DNA of 10,443 nt from Crocinitomicaceae bacterium (lineage in GTDB: Bacteria > Bacteroidota > Bacteroidia > Flavobacteriales_D > Crocinitomicaceae), in contig NZQU01000003.1 of NCBI GenBank assembly GCA_002696025.1, forward strand, positions 1-10,443, read 5' to 3'. Of this stretch, positions 1 through 6,525 are shown piece after piece. The first letter of the stretch is position 1, and every line of letters begins with the position of its first letter. The notes under the pieces are model-generated. The model was given only the letters and a program-made list of their open reading frames with translations, was not told where the DNA came from and did no database searches. The position numbers and the translations under genes were made by a program.

Positions 1-1
1 T

Positions 2-637
2 ATGTTTTATAAATACGCTTATATTTTTATTGCTTTAACGCTTTTGTTATTTACTTCTACTTGTTCTAAAGGAACTGCAAAGTTTACAATTTCAGGAAAT
101 ATCACTGATGCCACTCTAGGAGTAGGTCTTGAAAATGGAATTATATCAATCTACAAAGTTCCTGTAGGTAGCACAGAGAAAATATTAATTGAATCAAAAA
201 CTTTAGGATCAAATGGAGACTATACCTTTATATTTCCAAGAGAAGCGATGGAAAAGTATGTAATTGAAGTATTAAAAGAAAACTACTTTGATATAAATGA
301 AGATATTTCATTTTCAAGTTTAAGCAGCTCAAATGAAAATTATAGAGATTATAATACTACTGCTAAGTCATGGGTGAAAATTAAATTATTAAATAACAAC
401 CCTATCCCTAGTGATCATTTAAGATTCATAAAGCAACAAGGAAAAGAAAATTGTTTAGAATGCTGCCCAACAAGTGAACAAAATTATTATGGAGCACTAG
501 ATACATCAATATATTGTATTAATGATGCCAATACCAATTATTCAATCTATTATTGGCTTGTAGGAACAAGTACACAAAACCTTTTGTCAGTTAATACTAC
601 CATTTTTGATACGACTGATATTATTCTTCAATATTAA
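2..637 (+). CDS. Putative lipoprotein of unknown function with a beta-sandwich (carboxypeptidase-regulatory-like) N-terminal region
   Basis: The 211-residue product begins with a short hydrophobic signal (about residues 5-20) ending in TSTC, so Cys21 is a plausible lipidation site; this predicts an envelope lipoprotein. Residues about 28-95 (FTISGNITDA onward, with a GSNGDYTF turn) resemble the transthyretin/carboxypeptidase-regulatory-like beta-sandwich common in Bacteroidota surface proteins. The C-terminal half has a cysteine cluster (Cys151, Cys154, Cys155, Cys172) that could form disulfides or bind a ligand. No catalytic motif is recognised, and the function is unknown. The ATG lies at the window edge; it is chosen because the signal and lipobox follow directly, but an upstream start cannot be excluded. 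The gene sits 55 bases before a TonB-dependent receptor on the same strand, so a functional link is possible, although the protein does not look like SusD. Confidence 0.7.
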   Translation: MFYKYAYIFIALTLLLFTSTCSKGTAKFTISGNITDATLGVGLENGIISIYKVPVGSTEKILIESKTLGSNGDYTFIFPREAMEKYVIEVLKENYFDINEDISFSSLSSSNENYRDYNTTAKSWVKIKLLNNNPIPSDHLRFIKQQGKENCLECCPTSEQNYYGALDTSIYCINDANTNYSIYYWLVGTSTQNLLSVNTTIFDTTDIILQY

Positions 638-692
638 AAGATTTTTTCTTTAAAAAAATTGTATTTTCGATGTCTAAATATTTTGCAATAGC

Positions 693-3050
693 ATGAAACT
701 TAAACTCACTTTACTCCTTAGTATAATTCATTTTTCAATCTTTTCACAAGATTATACCATAAGAGGCTTTATTTTTGATAAATCATCAGGCGAGCCTATT
801 GCGTACGAAAAGGTTAAACTTTTAAAGGCCTCTGATAGTTCAATAGTTGCTGGAGCAATAAGTGATTTAAACGGGTTTTTTAATATTCCTAAAATTAACA
901 AAGGAAGTTTTGTTCTTAAGATAGAAAGTCCCTCATATCAAAAACAAATTAAATCATTATCTGTAGATAAAGTAAAAGGAATTAGCAACATTCGTTTTGA
1001 ACTTTCAAAACTAGAATCTATTACTGAAATTGATCAAGTCACAATCAATACCGAAAATGCTCAAAAGAAAAAACAGGTTTTAATATCACAACTTAAATTA
1101 GATCAAAAAACTCTAGAAATAATACCTAGTGTAGGAGGTGAAAATGACATTATAGGTGCATTCAGTGTTACCCCTGGGGTTGTTACAACAGGAGATCAAG
1201 GTGGGCAGCTTTATGTTAGAGGTGGAACACCTATTCAAAACAAAATATTACTTGATGGAATGACGATCTATAATCCATTTCACTCTATTGGCTTCTTTTC
1301 AATTTTTGAAACAGAGTTGGTTAAAAATGTTGATGTGTATACTGGTGGTTTTGATGCAAAATATGGAGGCAGGATATCTTCTGTTATGGACATAAGCTAT
1401 CGCGATGGAAACAGAAAAGAATTTGGGGGTAAAATATCGAGTTCACCTTTTTTGGCAAAAGTTGTGCTTGAAGGTCCTATGGCGAAAATCAAAGACAATG
1501 AACCAGCTGTTGGATCTTATATATTTTCTGCAAAACATAGTTTATTAGACTACACATCTAAAACTCTATACCCTAACATTAATGATGGAAATGGATTGCC
1601 ATTTAATTTTACTGATTTATATGGAAAACTTACTTTTAATAGTAAAAATGGATCAAAATTTAGTGCCTTTGGGTTTCACAATCAAGACAGTGTAAACTAT
1701 AGTGTTGCTGATTTAAACTGGAAAGCTTCTGGAGGTGGAATAAATTTCATGTTGGTACCTAGCAGTACACCAATATTAATTAAAGGTCATGTTAATGGTA
1801 GTAGTTATGAAACTACTTTTTCAGAAACTGGACTAGAGCCAAGATATAGTAGAATTGGAGGTTTTGATTTGGGTTTTGACTTTACTTATTTTATTAAAAA
1901 TGAAGGTGAATTAAATTATGGAATAAATATAGGTGGTTTTAATACCAACTTTATTACTTATAATGAGGTAAAAAGAAAAATTGAAGCCGCAAACTTCACA
2001 ACAGAAATTGGTGGTTATTTTAACTGTAGATTTATTCCTGGAAAATGGGTGATTCAACCCAGTATAAGAATGCAAGTTTACGCCTCTCTTGGAACAATAT
2101 CGCCCGAGCCACGACTTGGAGTAAAATATAATGCAAGCGATAAATTCAGGCTTAAATTTTCTGGTGGGAGATTTTCTCAAAACTTTACCTCTGCTTCATC
2201 TGATCGTGATGTTGTCAATTTATTTAATGGTCTACTTTCCGCACCAACAAATGTTCAGTCAGAACATGTTACTCAATATCTTGATCAAGATGGAAATGCA
2301 ATTGTAAGAGAAACACCTAATGGGCTTCAGTATGCATGGCACGCTATTGGTGGATTTGAATTAGACATCGTTAAAAACCTTTCTATAAATGTTGAGGGGT
2401 ATTACAAACATTTTAGCCAGCTTAGTAATATCAATCAAAATAAAACTTATGATGATATTGCAGAGTTTTCTCAAATTGCTGATGTTTACAAAAAAGATTT
2501 CATTATTGAATCAGGACAATCATATGGAGTTGACTTGTTATTAAAATATGTAAAAAATCGAGTTTTTATATGGAGCGTTTATTCATATGGTTACTCAACT
2601 AGATGGGATGGTTTTATTGAATACTTCCCAGTATTTGATAGAAGACACAACATCAATTTGGTTGGCTCATACATGTTTGGAAAGAAAAAAGACTTAGAAC
2701 TAAATATCAGATGGAATCTTGGTTCTGGTCTACCATTTACACCAACGGCAGGATTTTATCAATCAGAAAATTTCAATAACGGCTTAACAACTGATTATAC
2801 AACTACAAATGCCTCAAACATTTCTACAATGCTTGGAGATTTTAACAGCGAAAGATTACCATACTATCACCGAATGGATATAACTATTAAAAAACGATTT
2901 AAATTTAAAAATGAAGATGAAATTGAGCTGGTTGCAAGTGTTACTAATGTTTACAATAGAAACAATATCTTTTATGTAAATAGAGTTACACAAGAAGAAA
3001 TCTATCAATTTCCAATTTTACCAAGCTTTGGTTTGAGTTATAAGTTCTAA
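693..3050 (+). CDS. TonB-dependent outer-membrane receptor with N-terminal carboxypeptidase-regulatory-like domain
   Basis: The 785-residue protein has a signal peptide (about residues 1-18, ending SIFSQ). A CarboxypepD_reg-like domain follows at about 21-105, with a SGEPIAYEKV strand and an SDLNGFFNI turn. Residues about 112-120 (EIDQVTINT) may serve as the TonB box (inference). The plug domain spans about 130-240 and shows typical motifs: LYVRGGTP, NKILLDGMTIYNPFH and VDVYTGGFDAKYGGR. The rest is a predicted 22-strand beta-barrel ending in FGLSYKF, with the terminal aromatic residue that outer-membrane insertion usually needs. It should import a substrate across the outer membrane using TonB-ExbBD energy. 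The substrate cannot be told from sequence, and no SusD partner is next to it. Its stop codon lies only 3 bases from the end of the convergent downstream gene. Confidence 0.93.
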   Translation: MKLKLTLLLSIIHFSIFSQDYTIRGFIFDKSSGEPIAYEKVKLLKASDSSIVAGAISDLNGFFNIPKINKGSFVLKIESPSYQKQIKSLSVDKVKGISNIRFELSKLESITEIDQVTINTENAQKKKQVLISQLKLDQKTLEIIPSVGGENDIIGAFSVTPGVVTTGDQGGQLYVRGGTPIQNKILLDGMTIYNPFHSIGFFSIFETELVKNVDVYTGGFDAKYGGRISSVMDISYRDGNRKEFGGKISSSPFLAKVVLEGPMAKIKDNEPAVGSYIFSAKHSLLDYTSKTLYPNINDGNGLPFNFTDLYGKLTFNSKNGSKFSAFGFHNQDSVNYSVADLNWKASGGGINFMLVPSSTPILIKGHVNGSSYETTFSETGLEPRYSRIGGFDLGFDFTYFIKNEGELNYGINIGGFNTNFITYNEVKRKIEAANFTTEIGGYFNCRFIPGKWVIQPSIRMQVYASLGTISPEPRLGVKYNASDKFRLKFSGGRFSQNFTSASSDRDVVNLFNGLLSAPTNVQSEHVTQYLDQDGNAIVRETPNGLQYAWHAIGGFELDIVKNLSINVEGYYKHFSQLSNINQNKTYDDIAEFSQIADVYKKDFIIESGQSYGVDLLLKYVKNRVFIWSVYSYGYSTRWDGFIEYFPVFDRRHNINLVGSYMFGKKKDLELNIRWNLGSGLPFTPTAGFYQSENFNNGLTTDYTTTNASNISTMLGDFNSERLPYYHRMDITIKKRFKFKNEDEIELVASVTNVYNRNNIFYVNRVTQEEIYQFPILPSFGLSYKF

Positions 3051-3053
3051 CAC

Positions 3054-3443
3054 TCAGTTGATATACAACTTTTTGAAGGTTTCTTGTTTAGGCGTTACAA
3101 TACCATAATAATACAGCCCTTCATCTAATTCATCAAGATTGAAATTAATGATTGTACCACCTTTTGAAATCACTTCAGATTTTAATTCTTTGTGTAATTC
3201 CCATTTTTCATTTAAAATTTGAAATGAAACATGAATTTGATCATCTGGAACGGTAAAATAAAACTCTACCTCTCCTTTTGGGGAGTTACTTTCTAAAGAA
3301 TAAAGAACACAGTACTCCTCAGTTTTAAGCCTATCTTTTGAAAAATAATTTAATAAATATTTATAAAGAATAATTAAAACTATTATTAGTAATGTTACCA
3401 ATAAAAAAATAATTACTAAACGAAAATCAAATCCACGATCCAT
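3054..3443 (-). CDS. Small single-pass membrane protein with a beta-rich C-terminal domain resembling type IX secretion sorting domains
   Basis: This 129-residue protein has no conventional cleavable signal. One strong hydrophobic segment spans about residues 9-31 and is flanked by Arg8 and Lys28/Lys36. From about residue 56 to the end it looks like a small beta-sandwich: GEVEFYFTVPDD, then HVSFQILNE, a GGTIINFNLDEL strand, LDEGLYYYGIV and a final FKKLYIN. The pattern of a strand, an L.....GLYYY turn and a basic C-terminal strand is like Por_Secre_tail or FlgD-like domains. Those normally sit at the C-terminus of secreted Bacteroidota proteins behind a signal peptide; here a membrane anchor precedes it. 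Function is unknown. It is the last gene of the five-gene minus-strand operon, 9 bases after the TerC gene. Confidence 0.75.
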   Translation of the reverse strand: MDRGFDFRLVIIFLLVTLLIIVLIILYKYLLNYFSKDRLKTEEYCVLYSLESNSPKGEVEFYFTVPDDQIHVSFQILNEKWELHKELKSEVISKGGTIINFNLDELDEGLYYYGIVTPKQETFKKLYIN

Positions 3444-3452
3444 GTTAATAAA

Positions 3453-4202
3453 TTAAATTTCTGTTTTTTTTATATTTCTAATTCTGATATTAAATAATTC
3501 TATTAAAAATGAAAATACCAATGCAAAATACAAATAACCTTTTGGAATATGATGACCAAAAGCATCTGCAACCAATAGAACGCCTATTGTAACTAAAAAA
3601 CCAAGTGCAATTAATTTAAATGTTGGATAATTTTTAATAAACTGCCCAATTCTATTTGCAAATAACAACATACTAACCATTGATATAATTATGGCCAAAT
3701 ATATAATAACAATAGGGTTTCCATTTAGTTCATCCTCCATCCCATTCGTCATTCCAATAGCCGATATAATAGAGTCAAAGCTAAAAACCAAATCAATTAA
3801 AACAATTTGAAGAATAATCCAAAAAACACTACTTAGCTTAGATTTATTCTTCTTATTGGGAAAAGATACACTCTTATGAAGTTCTTGAACACTTTTATAA
3901 ATAAGAAAAATACCTCCCAAAAACAAAACTAGACTTTGAGCAGAAAATGATTTAGAAAATACAGTAAACAAAGGTTCTGTTAAACCAATAACCCATGATA
4001 CAACACTTAATAAAGCAAGACGAAGAAGCAATGCTATAGAAAGACCTAAAGACCGTATTTTATTTTTTTTATTTTCTGGTAAGTCATCCGTTACTATGCT
4101 GATAAATAAAATATTATCTATTCCAAGTACAATCTCTAAAACTGAAAGAATCATTAAAAAAAATAAACCATTCCAACTTAAAAGAACCTCAAAATCAAAC
4201 AT
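3453..4202 (-). CDS. TerC/YoaE-family integral membrane protein
   Basis: The 249-residue polytopic protein has about seven hydrophobic segments and the two signature acidic motifs of the TerC family: EIVLGIDN at residues 23-30 and DLVFSFDS at 137-144, each within a membrane segment. A third conserved-looking region is VADAFGHHIPKGYLYFA, from about 211. TerC-family proteins are linked in the literature to tellurite resistance and, for several bacterial members, to manganese export or metalation of exported proteins; the intramembrane acidic residues fit a metal-binding role. The gene lies 8 bases after the MoxR ATPase gene and 9 bases before the small membrane protein, so the three are probably co-transcribed. 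The exact substrate is not determinable from sequence, and this member lacks the CBS/CorC_HlyC domains fused to some relatives. Confidence 0.9.
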   Translation of the reverse strand: MFDFEVLLSWNGLFFLMILSVLEIVLGIDNILFISIVTDDLPENKKNKIRSLGLSIALLLRLALLSVVSWVIGLTEPLFTVFSKSFSAQSLVLFLGGIFLIYKSVQELHKSVSFPNKKNKSKLSSVFWIILQIVLIDLVFSFDSIISAIGMTNGMEDELNGNPIVIIYLAIIISMVSMLLFANRIGQFIKNYPTFKLIALGFLVTIGVLLVADAFGHHIPKGYLYFALVFSFLIELFNIRIRNIKKTEI

Positions 4203-4210
4203 AATTTAAT

Positions 4211-5164
4211 TTAAAGTAACTCATCTATAATCCGATCCATAGTATAACCTTCAGCTTCAGCTCTATAATTACGAACCAAACGATGCCTTAATATTGGTTT
4301 TGCCACAGATTTAACATCTTCAATATCTGGAGAATATTTACCATTTGCTGCAGCATGTGTTTTGGCACCAAGAATTAAAAATTGAGAGGCCCTTGGCCCT
4401 GCACCCCAAGTAATGTATTTCTTAGTGATTTCATGAGCCAATTCAGAATTAACTCTTGTTTTATTTGCTAAAGAAACAGCATATTCAACAACATTATCTG
4501 CAACTGGTATTTTTCTAATTAGATTCTGATACATCTCGATTTGATCAGAAGACAAGACCGTATTTAATGTCACTTCATCATCAACAGTAGTTGATTTAAC
4601 AATAGAAAGCTCTTCATTATAAGATGGATAATCAACCCAAATATTAAACATAAACCTATCAAGTTGAGCTTCTGGAAGTGGATATGTTCCTTCTTGTTCA
4701 ATTGGATTTTGAGTTGCCAATACAAAAAATGGAGAAGGAAGTAATCGTGTTTCACCAGCAGCACTTACAGATCGTTCTTGCATTGCTTCTAATAAAGCTG
4801 ATTGGGTTTTAGGAGGTGTTCTGTTAATTTCATCTGCTAAAATAATATTTGAAAAAAGTGGGCCTTTAATAAACTTAAAAGATCTATTTTCATCTAAAAT
4901 TTCTGAACCAATTATGTCTGAGGGCATTAAATCAGGAGTAAACTGAATTCTATTAAAACCAAGTCCAAGCGTTTTAGCTATAGAATTTACCAATAAAGTT
5001 TTGGCCAATCCAGGAACACCTACTAAAAGGCAATGACCATTTGAAAACATTGAAATTAATACTTGATTTACAACATCATCTTGACCTATAATGACTTTAT
5101 GAATTTCATTTTTTAAATTATTAAAATCATTTACAAATTGATCTAGATTTTGAGTATCGGACAT
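4211..5164 (-). CDS. MoxR-family AAA+ ATPase
   Basis: The 317-residue length is typical of MoxR ATPases. The Walker A motif GVPGLAKT is at residues 49-56 and Walker B IILADEIN at 107-114. RTPPKTQSALLEAMQE follows, then sensor 1 FVLATQNP (147-154) and the family-typical GTYPLPEAQLDRF, which ends at 171. GAGPRASQ near residue 260 fits the sensor 2 region of the lid domain. MoxR ATPases act as chaperone-like remodelers, often with VWA-domain and DUF58 proteins encoded alongside, for metal insertion or envelope-stress functions. Those partners are absent here: the gene lies between a SurA-like gene (9-base gap) and a TerC gene (8-base gap). The specific client is therefore unknown. The start fits a compact leader and a short N-terminal helix before IIGQDDVV. 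Confidence 0.95.
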   Translation of the reverse strand: MSDTQNLDQFVNDFNNLKNEIHKVIIGQDDVVNQVLISMFSNGHCLLVGVPGLAKTLLVNSIAKTLGLGFNRIQFTPDLMPSDIIGSEILDENRSFKFIKGPLFSNIILADEINRTPPKTQSALLEAMQERSVSAAGETRLLPSPFFVLATQNPIEQEGTYPLPEAQLDRFMFNIWVDYPSYNEELSIVKSTTVDDEVTLNTVLSSDQIEMYQNLIRKIPVADNVVEYAVSLANKTRVNSELAHEITKKYITWGAGPRASQFLILGAKTHAAANGKYSPDIEDVKSVAKPILRHRLVRNYRAEAEGYTMDRIIDELL

Positions 5165-5173
5165 AGTTATTAT

Positions 5174-6520
5174 TTAATGAATATAGTTTAACCAATTGTT
5201 TCTAAATGAACAATTGTGATAAGATTGATCTATACGAACATAAGCATTGCTTATTTTAGACTTGATCCAATTATCAATTGTTCTTTGTTTTTTATCATTT
5301 TCAGCAGCCCTCTTAATTAAAGAATAATCTTTGTTTAAATTAGCTTTGTGAGGTTCGTATCTATTTAAAAGCCTCACAATTCTTATTCCCTGCTTTCTTT
5401 CAAAAATATCACTGTATAAACTAGGTTGAGAAATACCTCCCTTTTCCAATGCATCAGTTAAAAGATAAATTTGCTGATCAACTTCATTTAAATCCTTCAT
5501 ATCCCAAGTTTGTTCTCCAGTAATAGGATTGGTGATAATACCTTTGTTTTGTTTTGTTCTAGAATCATTTGAATATAAAACAACAGCATCATTCCAAGTA
5601 ATTTCATTTTTATTTAAAAGATTGTAACAAGTGTCCATTTTTAAAGCTGCTTCATTGATAGCATCGTTACTAAACTCAGGCATAATAAGAATATGTTTAC
5701 AAGTATAATCGTCTCCCAAACGCGATATTAATTTTAATATATGAAATCCATAATCAGTCTCAAATACATCTGAAACTTCACCTGGTTTTAAATTAAATAC
5801 TGTAGATTCAAATTGAGGAACCATCATTCCTTTAGAGGCTGAAATCAATCCACCTTGTTGAGCACTTCCTGGATCCATAGAGTGAATCCTTGCCATGGTT
5901 TCAAAAGATTTTTTACCATCAACAATAGCCCCTCTTATTTCTGTCAATTTATCCATTGATCTTTTTTTGTCATCAGGGGTGATTTCTGGATAAAATACTA
6001 TCTGCTGAAAACTCAACTTCATATTTATAAATGGAATACTATCCTCGGGAATATTTTTATAAAAAGACTTTACCTCTTTTGGGGTAACAGAAACTTCAGC
6101 CGTTATGGTTCTTTGCATTTCCTGAGAAAGCATTTGATTTTTAATTTGAACTCTAAATTCATCTTTAATTTGCAATGTTGTTTTACCGTAAAACTCCTCT
6201 AGCTTTTGCCTACTCCCCATTTTATTTTGAAGATACCTTAATCTATTTTCCATTTCAGCATCAACTTGATCATCTTTAATTTCGATACTATCAAGCATGG
6301 CTTGGTTAAGAAGTAATTCTTGGTATAACAATTCTTCTAGAATAAAGCAATCGACATTTTCATCTAATTCTCTACCGTCTTGAATTAAATTTAATTTTTG
6401 AGCTTGTATATCAGATAATAAAATGATATTATCTCCAACCTGTGCAACAATTTTATCTATTACCTGTCCAAAATAAAAAGAAGGTAATAACAAGAAGATT
6501 AAAATTTTAAAATTGTGCAT
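5174..6520 (-). CDS. SurA-like periplasmic peptidyl-prolyl isomerase/chaperone
   Basis: The 448-residue protein is close in size to SurA (about 430). A signal peptide occupies about residues 1-19 (ending FYFGQ). It is followed by the SurA N-terminal signature VIDKIVAQVGDNIILLSDIQ, a helical region to about 165, a parvulin domain at about 166-268, and a second degenerate parvulin-like region at about 272-388. SurA binds unfolded outer-membrane proteins in the periplasm and delivers them to the BAM machinery. The first parvulin domain keeps the terminal YGFHILKL histidine (His260) but has FQQIVFYPE where active parvulins have a His in the first strand. The second has CKHILIMPE (His276) but ends KQGIRIVRL without that second His. 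It may therefore be mainly a chaperone. The upstream PpiC-type gene ends 5 bases before it. Confidence 0.92.
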   Translation of the reverse strand: MHNFKILIFLLLPSFYFGQVIDKIVAQVGDNIILLSDIQAQKLNLIQDGRELDENVDCFILEELLYQELLLNQAMLDSIEIKDDQVDAEMENRLRYLQNKMGSRQKLEEFYGKTTLQIKDEFRVQIKNQMLSQEMQRTITAEVSVTPKEVKSFYKNIPEDSIPFINMKLSFQQIVFYPEITPDDKKRSMDKLTEIRGAIVDGKKSFETMARIHSMDPGSAQQGGLISASKGMMVPQFESTVFNLKPGEVSDVFETDYGFHILKLISRLGDDYTCKHILIMPEFSNDAINEAALKMDTCYNLLNKNEITWNDAVVLYSNDSRTKQNKGIITNPITGEQTWDMKDLNEVDQQIYLLTDALEKGGISQPSLYSDIFERKQGIRIVRLLNRYEPHKANLNKDYSLIKRAAENDKKQRTIDNWIKSKISNAYVRIDQSYHNCSFRNNWLNYIH

Positions 6521-6525
6521 TCAAA

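Noticed and set aside
641..659. AT-only inverted repeat after the first lipoprotein gene, a possible terminator
   Set aside because: The seven base pairs are all A-T with a 5-base loop, a pattern expected by chance in AT-rich DNA, and the stem is too weak for an intrinsic terminator call.
662..686. Possible promoter boxes upstream of the receptor gene (TATTTTCG and TATTTTGC)
   Set aside because: Neither matches TAnnTTTG well, neither has a correctly spaced TTTG, and the second is too close to the ATG at 693.
1911..2180. 89-codon minus-strand open frame inside the TonB-dependent receptor
   Set aside because: Antisense to well-formed beta-barrel coding sequence; no recognisable motif.
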